Shown: positions 9,191-16,464 of the stretch, piece after piece
Layout of the letters: every line of letters starts with the position of its first letter
Position numbering within the stretch: the first letter of the stretch is position 1
DNA from: Candidatus Blautia intestinavium
Lineage (GTDB): Bacteria; Bacillota; Clostridia; Lachnospirales; Lachnospiraceae
Assembly (NCBI GenBank): GCA_019113745.1
Contig: DXGV01000038.1
Coordinates: forward strand, 1-36,548
Reading direction: 5' to 3'
DNA: 36,548 nt
Notes under the pieces: generated by a model
Told to the model about the DNA's origin: nothing
The model's input: only the letters and a program-made list of their open reading frames with translations
Database searches by the model: none
Position numbers and translations under genes: made by a program

Positions 9191-9511
9191 ATGGAAAAGC
9201 CGTATTGGGAGGGAAAAGAATATTCTTATTTCAGCCATAAAAATTGTGAATATTTCCCTTGCCACAAAGGAGCTGATCCGGAGGACTTTAACTGTCTTTT
9301 TTGCTATTGTCCCTTGTATGCGTTGGGGGAAAACTGCGGCGGGAATTTCTGTTATACAGAAAGCGGAATCAAAGACTGCACCAACTGCCTTCTGCCTCAC
9401 AAAAGAAGAAATTACGGCTACGTTACCGGAAAGTACCGGGAGCTGGCCGAACTGATGAAGAAGATGCGGGAAAGAGAAGAGGGAAAAAAGACGCAGGAAC
9501 ATCAGAAATAA
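9191..9511 (+). CDS. Small cysteine-rich protein (PF04071-like, linked to cobalamin metabolism)
   Basis: This 106-aa protein is packed with cysteines in CEYFPCHKG, NCLFCYCPLYALG, NCGGNFCY and DCTNCLLPH, arranged like the cysteine-rich small domain family (PF04071) that occurs alone or fused to cobalamin biosynthesis enzymes. It probably binds a metal such as zinc, and its exact reaction is unknown. The C-terminal 25 residues are a charged helix. GAGGAAAGG (9171-9179) lies about 11 nt before the ATG; an out-of-frame ATG at 9181 is rejected because only this frame gives the Cys pattern. The cobalamin riboswitch upstream supports the B12 link, and the B12-dependent diol dehydratase locus lies about 12 kb downstream. 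Confidence 0.8.
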   Translation: MEKPYWEGKEYSYFSHKNCEYFPCHKGADPEDFNCLFCYCPLYALGENCGGNFCYTESGIKDCTNCLLPHKRRNYGYVTGKYRELAELMKKMREREEGKKTQEHQK

Positions 9512-9530
9512 AAAACGTTCCATATAAATA

Positions 9531-9573
9531 AACTGCCGTGCTTCGGGGAAATCCGGAAGTACGGCAGTTTTTC
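9531..9573. terminator. Bidirectional terminator between convergent genes
   Basis: AACTGCCGT (9531-9539) pairs with ACGGCAGTT (9561-9569), with inner pairing CTTC/GAAG. It has a T-run on the plus side and an A-rich tract on the other, so it can serve both the Cys-rich gene and the minus-strand PHP gene. Confidence 0.85.
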
Positions 9574-9592
9574 TGTAAAAGAAAGCCAGGTT

Positions 9593-10306
9593 TTACCGTG
9601 TCAGTAGAAATACCTTCAGTCTTGGTATCTGATTGTTTAAAATCAGCGATTCAGGAAACATGGCTTCATGGACAAAATCGGCTGCGTATGTAAATTTGCC
9701 TACATGTTCCGGTCCATGGCTGTCGCTGGAAAGTACGATGGGAAGCTGGTATTTCCGGCAGCAACGGAGGATTTCCGCGTTATTGGCTCTTGTGTCGCCC
9801 CGGTAGCCATAAGGGGCGAGGGAAGCCTCGTTGATCTCGAAGATCACGTTTTCTTCCCGGGCGCAGCGGGCCAGCGCCTCGTAATCCACGGGATACTGGG
9901 GGTTGTCACAGTGTCCGAGGATTTTTACCTGGGGATGTCTCATGGCGTTGATATAAGCAAAGGTATTTTCTTCTTTTGTGCCGCTTTTGTAATTCTGGGA
10001 ATGCATACTGGCAATCCCGTAGTCAAGTCTGTTGAGGAGACTGTCCTCAAGATCAAGGCGGCCGTTGGCGTCAAGGATGTTCAGCTCCACCCCGTAAAGG
10101 AGTTCAAGGCCAAAGCGCCTTCTGGGGGAGTAAGGTAGGCTTCGAAAATAAGAAGGCGTTCCGGCGGCGAGGGTGGCGGGGCCATGATCTGTGATTCCCA
10201 GAAGACGGAGACCCCGGCGGGAAGCCGCTTTCGCCATGTTGGAGATGGTAGCGCTGGTTCCGTGGCCGCTGGCGATGGAATGTGTGTGTATATCGGAAAG
10301 ATACAT
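9593..10306 (-). CDS. PHP-domain phosphoesterase (YcdX-like)
   Basis: The 237-aa protein is a single PHP domain, a metal-dependent phosphatase fold. Metal ligands are visible as DIHTHS (residues 5-10), ITDHG, GVELNI, the His of ASMHSQ, LGHCDNP and SSDSHG. Length and motif order fit the stand-alone YcdX-like phosphatase group rather than a polymerase domain or full-length histidinol phosphatase. The substrate is unknown. The start is supported by CAGGAGGT 6 nt upstream. The gene faces the opposite way to both neighbours and has its own promoter, so a link to the microcompartment operon is not implied. Confidence 0.85.
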   Translation of the reverse strand: MYLSDIHTHSIASGHGTSATISNMAKAASRRGLRLLGITDHGPATLAAGTPSYFRSLPYSPRRRFGLELLYGVELNILDANGRLDLEDSLLNRLDYGIASMHSQNYKSGTKEENTFAYINAMRHPQVKILGHCDNPQYPVDYEALARCAREENVIFEINEASLAPYGYRGDTRANNAEILRCCRKYQLPIVLSSDSHGPEHVGKFTYAADFVHEAMFPESLILNNQIPRLKVFLLTR

Positions 10307-10379
10307 ATAGATACCTCCTGGATAAAAATAGATGGCGCAACAGGATACCGGGGCGCCTGGCCCTGGTGTTATCAGCTTT

Positions 10380-10409
10380 ATTATACACCGCCGGAACGGG
10401 AGTTTTCAA
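10380..10409 (-). promoter_or_regulatory. Promoter of the PHP gene (minus strand)
   Basis: Read on the minus strand, TTGAAA (10404-10409) is followed after 18 nt by a perfect TATAAT (10380-10385). This places the start of transcription about 65 nt before the PHP start codon. Confidence 0.65.
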
Positions 10410-10428
10410 TGAAAAACAGCGGCGAGGC

Positions 10429-10505
10429 AAAACGGTCTGTCCTTCGGGAGTTTCCTGGTTTATGGGGCCCGCGGCTGCCGGACAGAACTGTACAGACTGC
10501 GTTTT
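10429..10505. other. Strongly folded GC-rich intergenic segment
   Basis: TCTGTCC (10436-10442) pairs with GGACAGA (10480-10486), and AAAACG/GTCTGT (10429-10440) can pair instead with ACAGAC and CGTTTT (10492-10505). It sits between two divergent promoters, outside both transcripts, so it could be a small RNA or a remnant. The plus-strand translation gives a short string ending NCTDCVLP, but no start signal is seen. Confidence 0.35.
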
Positions 10506-10515
10506 ACCTGTGAAA

Positions 10516-10585
10516 ATAACAAAAAACAACATGGTAAATGGTAAAAACAGAATAAAAACCACAAAAAATAAAAAGGTAAAAGGGA
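10516..10585 (+). promoter_or_regulatory. A/C-rich direct repeats, candidate regulator sites upstream of pduU
   Basis: The segment repeats AAAACAAC-like words. AAAACAACAT (10523-10532) and AAAAACCACAA (10554-10564) recur exactly in the cluster at 11680-11733 before the aldolase operon, suggesting one shared regulator, perhaps the DeoR-type protein encoded in the locus. Confidence 0.45.
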
Positions 10586-10603
10586 AATGAATGTTGAATT
10601 ATG

Positions 10604-10632
10604 TTGACATTTGGGAAGCGGAAAGGTATAAT
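10604..10632 (+). promoter_or_regulatory. Consensus promoter of pduU-pduV
   Basis: TTGACA (10604-10609), 17 nt, TATAAT (10627-10632): a perfect sigma-A promoter. The leader to the pduU start codon is about 60 nt. Confidence 0.85.
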
Positions 10633-10698
10633 AAAAATACTGAGATTATGGCGGCGTTTTCAGAATTTTTTGACGGCTGCCGGATGGGAGGATGATTT

Positions 10699-11073
10699 AT
10701 GGCATACAACGAGGAAATACTGCCTCATTTGCAGAGGATCATACAGGAACAGGTTCCGGGCAAACAGATTTCTCTGGCTCACATCATTGCGAATCCGGAC
10801 AAGATACTATATAAAAAACTGGGGCTGGATCCTGCCGTGGATTACTCAAAATCCGCAATCGGGATCATGACGATCACCCCTGCGGAAACTGCGATCATTA
10901 TCGCGGACATAGCGATCAAATCCTCCGGCGTGGAGCTGGGATTTGTGGACCGTTTCAGCGGAAGCCTGATCATTACGGGAACTGTTTCCGAAGTGGAGGC
11001 TTCTGTCACAGCGATACTGGACTATGTAAGCGAAAAGCTGGGCTTCGCTGTCTGTCCTGTCACAAGAACCTGA
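10699..11073 (+). CDS. pduU: BMC shell protein, PduU/EutS type
   Basis: This 124-aa protein is a circularly permuted BMC-domain shell subunit that forms hexamers in the microcompartment facet. The N-terminal half carries the segment that forms a small beta barrel over the pore in PduU (around ISLAHIIANPDKILYKKLG). The BMC fold follows (AIGIMTITPAETAIIIADIA, then VDRFSGSLIITGTVSEVEAS). It is slightly longer than typical PduU (about 116). GGGAGGA at 10687-10692 supports the ATG. It is separated from the other shell genes and is transcribed with pduV from its own promoter, which may allow a different level from the main operon. Confidence 0.9.
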   Translation: MAYNEEILPHLQRIIQEQVPGKQISLAHIIANPDKILYKKLGLDPAVDYSKSAIGIMTITPAETAIIIADIAIKSSGVELGFVDRFSGSLIITGTVSEVEASVTAILDYVSEKLGFAVCPVTRT

Positions 11074-11087
11074 GTTTTGCCGCTTTT

Positions 11088-11597
11088 ATGAAAAAAATAG
11101 CTCTTATGGGCCGCAGTGAGGCGGGCAAGACCACGCTGACACAGGCTCTGAAAGGCGAAAAGATCCATTATCACAAAACCCAGTATGTGAATAATTTCGA
11201 TGTGATCATTGACACTCCCGGCGAATATGCCCAGACAAAAGGACTTGGACATGCGCTGGCGCTTTATACATATGAAGCGGATATCGTAGGGCTCCTCTGC
11301 TCGGCAACGGAGCCGTACTGCCTTTTTCCTCCCTGCTGTACATCTACGGCAAACCGGGAGGTGATCGGCATCGTAACAAAGATCAACGATCCTGACGCCC
11401 ATGTGGAGCGGTCTGCGGACTGGCTCCGGCTGGCCGGCTGTAAAAAAATCTTTTATGTGGATTCCAAGAAGCAGGAGGGGATACCGGAGCTTCTTGAGTA
11501 TCTCCGGGAGGAAGGGGACGTTATGCCCTGGGAAAAGGAAACGGAGAAGGAAAAATCCGGTTCCTCAAATTGCGGAAATAAAAAGGAAGAAAACTGA
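11088..11597 (+). CDS. pduV: Small P-loop GTPase, PduV/EutP family
   Basis: This 169-aa protein belongs to the EutP/PduV group of Ras-like P-loop proteins associated with microcompartments. Visible motifs are Walker A GRSEAGKT (residues 8-15), the G3-like DTPGEY (42-47) and TKIND (97-101). In other Pdu systems PduV binds the shell, apparently through PduU, and is linked to microcompartment movement; here the two genes are adjacent, 14 nt apart. No clear ribosome site precedes the ATG, so translation may be coupled to pduU. The last 25 residues are a charged tail (KEKSGSSNC region) beyond the family's usual end. Confidence 0.9.
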   Translation: MKKIALMGRSEAGKTTLTQALKGEKIHYHKTQYVNNFDVIIDTPGEYAQTKGLGHALALYTYEADIVGLLCSATEPYCLFPPCCTSTANREVIGIVTKINDPDAHVERSADWLRLAGCKKIFYVDSKKQEGIPELLEYLREEGDVMPWEKETEKEKSGSSNCGNKKEEN

Positions 11598-11679
11598 AAA
11601 TAACAGGCAGTATTTTATTGTTTTGGCATGAATGTGCGAAAAACCTGACAAGTCAGGAGAAAGTTTTTGAATAATTTCG

Positions 11680-11733
11680 AAAAACAACAAAAACCACAAC
11701 TGTAAAACAACAAAAACAACATAAAACAACAAG
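11680..11733 (+). promoter_or_regulatory. AAAACAAC direct repeat cluster, candidate operator of the main BMC operon
   Basis: At least four AAAACAACA-like words run directly up to the -35 box of the aldolase promoter. Two longer words are shared with the pduU upstream region. DeoR-family repressors often use short direct repeats, and a DeoR-type gene lies in the operon, so this is a plausible operator; binding is inferred. Confidence 0.5.
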
Positions 11734-11739
11734 ATTTGC

Positions 11740-11774
11740 TTGACATTCCTGTTTATAAGGAGTAAAATCTCCTT
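11740..11774 (+). promoter_or_regulatory. Main operon promoter with palindrome around the -10
   Basis: TTGACA (11740-11745), 17 nt, TAAAAT (11763-11768). The -10 lies exactly in the centre of a perfect inverted repeat, TAAGGAG (11756-11762) and CTCCTTA (11769-11775), which would block RNA polymerase if bound by a dimeric repressor. The start of transcription is expected near 11775. Confidence 0.75.
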
Positions 11775-11815
11775 AGAAATAAAAAGAAACCAAAATGCTC
11801 AAGGAGGAAAATGGC

Positions 11816-12679
11816 ATGGTAAACGAATTTGAAATCAAAAAACAGATTTGTGACATCGGAAGAAGGATCTACAACCGCAACATGGTGGCTGCAAACGACG
11901 GAAATATTTCCGTAAAACTCAACGACAACGAGTTCCTCTGCACACCTACAGGCGTTTCCAAGGGCTTCATGACCCCGGAATACATCTGCAAGGTAAACGC
12001 AAAAGGCGAAGTGATCCAGGCAAATCCGGGATTCAAGCCTTCATCTGAGATCAAGATGCATATGAGAGTATATGAGAAACGTCCGGATGTAGGATCTGTA
12101 GTACATGCTCATCCTATTTATGCAACATCCTTCGCTATCGCTGGCATTCCGCTGACACAGCCGATTATGCCTGAAGCGGTTATCGCTCTTGGCTGCGTTC
12201 CAATTGCTGAGTACGGCACGCCTTCCACAATGGAAATTCCGGATAATCTGGAAAAATACCTTCCGTATTTCGACGCTGTTCTTCTGGAAAACCACGGAGC
12301 TCTTACCTGGTCTACAGACCTGAACGCCGCTTACATGAAGATGGAGTCTGTTGAATTCTACGCACAGCTTCTGTATCAGAGCAAGCTCCTGGGCGGCCCG
12401 AAGGAATTCGATGAGAAGAATATCGAAAAACTGTATGCTATCCGCCGTAAATTCGGTATGCCTGGCAAACATCCGGCAAATATCTGCCTGAACAAGGGCA
12501 AACTGAACTGCCATAACTGCGGAGCATGTGAAGGCGAGGACTACAAACAGTTCCCGGGATACCAGTACGACTTCGTAGGCAAGAACTGCGACGGAGCAGA
12601 CAAGAAAGACAATACTGCTGACGCAGAGCTTGTTGCAAACATCACAAAACAGGTTATGGCACAGCTTGGAATGAAATAA
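11816..12679 (+). CDS. fucA: L-fuculose-phosphate aldolase with Cys cluster and C-terminal encapsulation peptide
   Basis: This 287-aa class II aldolase should split L-fuculose-1-phosphate (or L-rhamnulose-1-phosphate) into lactaldehyde and DHAP. His97, His99 and His160 fit the zinc ligands and Glu78 the catalytic acid; all four sit exactly five residues after their E. coli FucA counterparts (92, 94, 155, 73). Beyond the normal aldolase length there is a Cys-rich stretch (Cys224, 232, 235, 238, 258) and then an amphipathic tail, residues 269-287 (DAELVANITKQVMAQLGMK), like the encapsulation peptides that load enzymes into BMCs. AAGGAGG 8 nt upstream picks the ATG at 11816; the ATG at 11795 lies before that site. 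It is the first gene of the main operon. Confidence 0.92.
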   Translation: MVNEFEIKKQICDIGRRIYNRNMVAANDGNISVKLNDNEFLCTPTGVSKGFMTPEYICKVNAKGEVIQANPGFKPSSEIKMHMRVYEKRPDVGSVVHAHPIYATSFAIAGIPLTQPIMPEAVIALGCVPIAEYGTPSTMEIPDNLEKYLPYFDAVLLENHGALTWSTDLNAAYMKMESVEFYAQLLYQSKLLGGPKEFDEKNIEKLYAIRRKFGMPGKHPANICLNKGKLNCHNCGACEGEDYKQFPGYQYDFVGKNCDGADKKDNTADAELVANITKQVMAQLGMK

Positions 12680-12730
12680 TTCCCGGCACAGACAAAATAA
12701 TTTGACGGAATATATAAGGAGGACAATCTC

Positions 12731-14119
12731 ATGCCAATAAGTGAGAGCATGGTACAGGAAATTGTACAGGAAGTTATGGCAAAAATGCAGATTGCAGACG
12801 CTCCGGCCGGAAAACATGGTATTTTCAAAGAGATGAACGACGCCATCGAGGCTGCGAAGAAGGCTGACCAGATCGTTCGCAAAATGTCCATGGACCAGAG
12901 AGAAAAAATTCTTACATCCATACGTCAGAAGATCAGAGAAAACGCTGAAGTTCTGGCACGTATGGGCGTTGACGAAACCGGAATGGGAAATGTGGGCGAC
13001 AAGATCCTGAAACATCATCTTGTAGCTGACAAGACTCCGGGAACGGAAGATATTACCACAACCGCATGGTCGGGAGACAGAGGACTTACACTGATCGAGA
13101 TGGGACCTTTCGGGGTGATCGGAGCAATCACTCCATGCACCAACCCCAGCGAGACTATCCTTTGCAACACCATCGGAATGCTGGCAGGCGGGAACACAGT
13201 TGTGTTCAATCCCCATCCCCAGGCGATCAAAACATCTATTTACGCCATCAACCTTCTGAACGAGGCTTCCCTGGAGGCCGGCGGACCGGATAATATCGCC
13301 GTAACGGTAGAGCATCCTACGCTGGAAACCAGCAACATTATGATGAAGCATAAAGATATTCAGCTTATCGCCGCTACAGGCGGCCCGGGCGTTGTTACCG
13401 CGGTTCTTTCCTCCGGAAAGAGAGGAATCGGAGCGGGAGCAGGAAACCCGCCGGCGCTGGTGGACGAAACTGCTGATATCCGTAAAGCTGCTCAGGATAT
13501 CGTGAACGGATGTACTTTTGACAACAACCTTCCCTGTATCGCGGAGAAAGAGATCGTTGCGGTATCTTCTGTTGTGGACGAGCTGATGCATTATCTGATC
13601 ACTGAGAACGACTGCTATCTGGCTTCCAAAGAGGAACAGGACAAACTTGTTTCCGTGGTTATGAAGGACGGCAGACTGAACCGTAAATGCGTTGGACGTG
13701 ACGCGAAGACACTTCTCTCCATGATCGGTGTCAATGCTCCGGCAAATATCCGCTGCATTGTATTTGAAGGACCGAAGGAACATCCGCTGATCACCACAGA
13801 GCTTATGATGCCGATCCTTGGCGTTGTAAGAGCAAAGGATTTTGACGACGCGGTAGAACAGGCCGTATGGCTTGAGCATGGCAACCGCCATTCCGCGCAC
13901 ATTCACTCCAAGAACATTGATAACATTACAAAATACGCAAAAGCAATCGACACGGCGATTCTTGTAAAGAACGCTCCGTCTTACGCGGCGCTGGGATTCG
14001 GCGGCGAGGGCTACTGCACCTTTACGATTGCAAGCCGTACAGGCGAGGGACTGACAAGCGCCAGCACCTTTACAAAGAGAAGACGCTGCGTAATGTCTGA
14101 CAGTCTCTGCATTCGTTGA
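12731..14119 (+). CDS. pduP: CoA-acylating propionaldehyde dehydrogenase, PduP type
   Basis: The 462-aa enzyme oxidises propanal to propionyl-CoA with NAD+ and CoA inside the microcompartment. The catalytic Cys269 lies in FDNNLPCIAEKE. The aldehyde dehydrogenase core shows AITPCTNPSET, NTVVFNPHPQA and TGGPGVV. Residues 4-20 (SESMVQEIVQEVMAKMQ) form an amphipathic N-terminal helix typical of an encapsulation peptide, joined by a short Ala/Pro linker. The length matches PduP. AAGGAGG 8 nt upstream fixes the start. It could also act on lactaldehyde, but a PduP role fits the operon best. Confidence 0.93.
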   Translation: MPISESMVQEIVQEVMAKMQIADAPAGKHGIFKEMNDAIEAAKKADQIVRKMSMDQREKILTSIRQKIRENAEVLARMGVDETGMGNVGDKILKHHLVADKTPGTEDITTTAWSGDRGLTLIEMGPFGVIGAITPCTNPSETILCNTIGMLAGGNTVVFNPHPQAIKTSIYAINLLNEASLEAGGPDNIAVTVEHPTLETSNIMMKHKDIQLIAATGGPGVVTAVLSSGKRGIGAGAGNPPALVDETADIRKAAQDIVNGCTFDNNLPCIAEKEIVAVSSVVDELMHYLITENDCYLASKEEQDKLVSVVMKDGRLNRKCVGRDAKTLLSMIGVNAPANIRCIVFEGPKEHPLITTELMMPILGVVRAKDFDDAVEQAVWLEHGNRHSAHIHSKNIDNITKYAKAIDTAILVKNAPSYAALGFGGEGYCTFTIASRTGEGLTSASTFTKRRRCVMSDSLCIR

Positions 14120-14136
14120 TCAGGAGGATATAGACA

Positions 14137-15369
14137 ATGGATATGAATAATATTAACATCGAAGAAATAGTGAAGCAGGTTCTTTCCGGTATGACAGGAA
14201 ACGCACCGGCATCCGCCGCGTCGGCAGCCTCAGCCGCACCGGCGGCGTCAGCCGGAATCCCGAAAACCGCAAGAGTCGCTATGATGACCGAGAAAAAGCA
14301 CTTCGAGCTTCAGGAATATCCTCTTCCGGAAGTGGGAGACGACGATATCCTTGTTAAAGTCGAAGGCTGCGGTGTCTGCGGAACGGACGCTCATGAATAC
14401 AAAAACGATCCTTTCGGACTGATCCCGGTAGTTCTGGGCCATGAAGGAACCGGCGAGATCGTCGCAATGGGCAAGAACGTAAAAGTCGACACAGCAGGAA
14501 AACCGGTGAAGATCGGCGATAAAGTCGTTACCTGCATGATCTTCAAGGATGATCCGGAGATCACCATGTTCGATCTCAATAAGAAAAACGTAGGCGGCGC
14601 CGACGTTTACGGACTTCTTCCGGACGACGACGTAAAATTCAACGGCTGGTTCGCTGATTACATATTCATCAGAGGCGGAAAATTCGGTTCCACTTTCTTC
14701 AATGTAAGCGACCTGGATCTGGATTCCCGAATCCTCATCGAGCCCTGCGCCGTTCTGGTACACGCGGTAGAGAGAGCAAAAACAACAGGCATCCTGAAAT
14801 TCAACAGCAGAGTAGTCGTACAGGGATGCGGACCGATCGGTCTTATCTGTATCGCAGTTCTCCGTACAATGGGCGTTGAAAATATCTGCGCGGTAGACGG
14901 AAACGAACAGCGTCTTGCGTTCGCCAAGAGAATGGGCGCGGACACAAGCGTAAACTTTATGAATTATCAGGGAATCGAAGCGCTGGCAAACGCAGTGAAA
15001 GAAGCTCAGGGCGGACACCTTGCGGATTTCGCTTTCCAGTGTACAGGAAACCCGAAGGCACACGCGAATATTTACAAATTTATCCGCAACGGCGGCGGCC
15101 TCTGCGAGCTGGGATTCTTTATTAACGGCGGCGACGCGACGATCAATCCGCACTTCGATCTCTGCTCAAAAGAAATCAACCTGGTAGGATCCTGGGTATA
15201 CAACCTGAGAGACTATGCTACAACATTTGATTTCCTTAAGAGAGCAAAGGCGATCGGACTTCCGATGTCTGAACTGATCACACATAAGTTCCCGCTTGAG
15301 CAGATCAATGAAGCACTTGAAACAAACCTGGCTATGACAGGTCTTAAGATTGCGATTGTAAACAAATAA
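14137..15369 (+). CDS. Zinc-type (MDR) alcohol dehydrogenase with N-terminal encapsulation peptide
   Basis: The 410-aa enzyme is a medium-chain dehydrogenase. The catalytic zinc site is seen in GVCGTDAHE and LGHEGTGE, the Rossmann turn is GCGPIGL, and the Asp in AVDGNEQR suggests NAD(H). The four-Cys structural zinc lobe is not evident. Residues 4-20 (NNINIEEIVKQVLSGMT) look like an encapsulation helix, followed by an Ala/Ser/Pro linker to about residue 42, so it is probably a lumen enzyme. Because it sits beside the encapsulated aldolase and PduQ is also present, it may reduce lactaldehyde to 1,2-propanediol rather than propanal to propanol; this is inference. Relatives occur in fucose/rhamnose glycyl-radical BMC loci. 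AGGAGG precedes the ATG. Confidence 0.88.
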   Translation: MDMNNINIEEIVKQVLSGMTGNAPASAASAASAAPAASAGIPKTARVAMMTEKKHFELQEYPLPEVGDDDILVKVEGCGVCGTDAHEYKNDPFGLIPVVLGHEGTGEIVAMGKNVKVDTAGKPVKIGDKVVTCMIFKDDPEITMFDLNKKNVGGADVYGLLPDDDVKFNGWFADYIFIRGGKFGSTFFNVSDLDLDSRILIEPCAVLVHAVERAKTTGILKFNSRVVVQGCGPIGLICIAVLRTMGVENICAVDGNEQRLAFAKRMGADTSVNFMNYQGIEALANAVKEAQGGHLADFAFQCTGNPKAHANIYKFIRNGGGLCELGFFINGGDATINPHFDLCSKEINLVGSWVYNLRDYATTFDFLKRAKAIGLPMSELITHKFPLEQINEALETNLAMTGLKIAIVNK

Positions 15370-15395
15370 TCCGGAACAGATAAAGGAGAAGCAAA

Positions 15396-15710
15396 ATGGC
15401 AGACGCTGTAGGAATTTTGGAAGTGTTTGGGCTGGCCACAGCCTTTGTAGCGGCAGACGCAGGTTGCAAGGCGGCCAATGTCCGCCTGGAGGTATTCGAT
15501 AAGAATAAGCCTGCCAATGCTGACAGCCTGCCAGTACCGCTTCTGGTATGCATCAAATTCCGCGGCAGTGTAACGGATGTGACGGCAGCCGTTGAGGCCG
15601 GAATGGAAGTGGCGGACCGGATGACTGGTGTGGTACAGCATTACGTGATTCCCAACCCCGAGGAGGGAACAAGGAAAATGCTGAAAATCAGCGCTTTGGA
15701 TAAAGACTGA
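15396..15710 (+). CDS. BMC-H shell protein, variant with loop insertion
   Basis: The 104-aa protein has one BMC domain (start VGILEVFGLATAFVAADAG, end VVQHYVIPNPEEG). Between the usual second and third strands it carries an insertion (around DKNKPANADSLPVP), and it lacks the standard pore-loop KIGSG, so the central pore of the hexamer should differ from PduA. AAAGGAG lies before the ATG. It is the first of four consecutive BMC-H genes, and its distinct sequence suggests a special facet or a pore for another metabolite. Confidence 0.88.
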   Translation: MADAVGILEVFGLATAFVAADAGCKAANVRLEVFDKNKPANADSLPVPLLVCIKFRGSVTDVTAAVEAGMEVADRMTGVVQHYVIPNPEEGTRKMLKISALDKD

Positions 15711-15770
15711 CGGGTCATATCCTTGGCAAAAACTTTCTAATTAATACAACATATTCAGGAGGAATGAATA

Positions 15771-16046
15771 ATGGCACAGGAAGCTTTAGGAATGGTAGAA
15801 ACCAGAGGACTGACTGCGGCGATCGAGGCGGCAGATGCAATGACCAAGGCAGCAGAGGTTACACTGGTAGGAACAGAGAAGATCGGTTCCGGACTTGTAA
15901 CTGTTATGGTCCGTGGAGACGTAGGCGCTGTAAAAGCAGCAGTAGAGAGCGGAAGCACAGCGGCATCCAGACTTGGAGAGCTGGTTGCTACACATGTAAT
16001 TCCGAGACCTCACACAGACGTAGAAAAGATTCTGCCCTCCATCTAA
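15771..16046 (+). CDS. pduA: Major BMC-H shell protein, PduA/PduJ type
   Basis: This 91-aa canonical BMC-H subunit builds the hexagonal facet sheet. It has the typical opening ([19 protein letters not shown]), the pore-loop KIGSG and the ending [14 protein letters not shown], including the PRPH edge motif used in hexamer-hexamer contacts. AGGAGG lies close before the ATG. It is nearly a twin of the protein at 16465-16743, differing at about eight of 91 residues. Confidence 0.93.
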   Translation: MAQEALGMVETRGLTAAIEAADAMTKAAEVTLVGTEKIGSGLVTVMVRGDVGAVKAAVESGSTAASRLGELVATHVIPRPHTDVEKILPSI

Positions 16047-16071
16047 CAATTAAGCAATAAGGAGTTCGCTC

Positions 16072-16416
16072 ATGAATAAAGCATATGGTTTTATAGAGAT
16101 CACAGGTGTTGTGGCAGCCTTGGATGCGCTGGACATCATGTGTAAAACTGCAGACGTTGAGCTGGCGTCATGGGAACGTAAGCTGGGCGGACGACTGGTA
16201 ACTCTTATTGTGCAGGGTGATGTATCGGCTGTTACAGAGGCAGTGGAAACTGCGGCAGCCAAGGCAATTAAGAAACCGGCAAGTTATGCAGTGATTGCAC
16301 GCCCCCACGAGGAAATCGTCAAGATCGTGGAACTCAGTGCAAGCCGATGGAAGAAAAAGACGGAAAAGGCGGAAGACGCTGAGAAAACGGAAAATGCCGG
16401 ACCGTCAGAAAAATAG
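16072..16416 (+). CDS. BMC-H shell protein with charged C-terminal tail
   Basis: This 114-aa protein has one BMC domain (AYGFIEITGVVAALDALDI to YAVIARPHEEIVKIVE) plus a tail of about 25 residues rich in Lys, Glu and Ala (from SRWKKKTEKAEDAEK). The pore-loop reads KLGGR instead of KIGSG, adding a positive charge. Tail-bearing BMC-H proteins such as PduK carry iron-sulfur Cys motifs, but none is present here. It lies between two near-identical PduA-like genes. AAGGAG precedes the ATG. Confidence 0.88.
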   Translation: MNKAYGFIEITGVVAALDALDIMCKTADVELASWERKLGGRLVTLIVQGDVSAVTEAVETAAAKAIKKPASYAVIARPHEEIVKIVELSASRWKKKTEKAEDAEKTENAGPSEK

Positions 16417-16464
16417 AACGGGGATCGATCCCTATTATCAATGATCCATAAGGAGGAAAAAATA

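Noticed and set aside
10282..10590. 102-codon plus-strand frame with NCTDCVLP
   Set aside because: It overlaps the PHP start and promoter, has no ribosome site, and shows poor coding character; kept only as a remark on a possible remnant.
11644..11657. CCTGAC/GTCAGG hairpin after pduV, possible terminator
   Set aside because: The stem is only about 5 bp with a usable loop, and the T-run begins about 7 nt later, so I do not call it a terminator.
12041..13906. 621-codon minus-strand frame over the aldolase and pduP genes
   Set aside because: A mirror frame of highly expressed genes with clear motifs on the plus strand; no domain or start signal on the minus strand.
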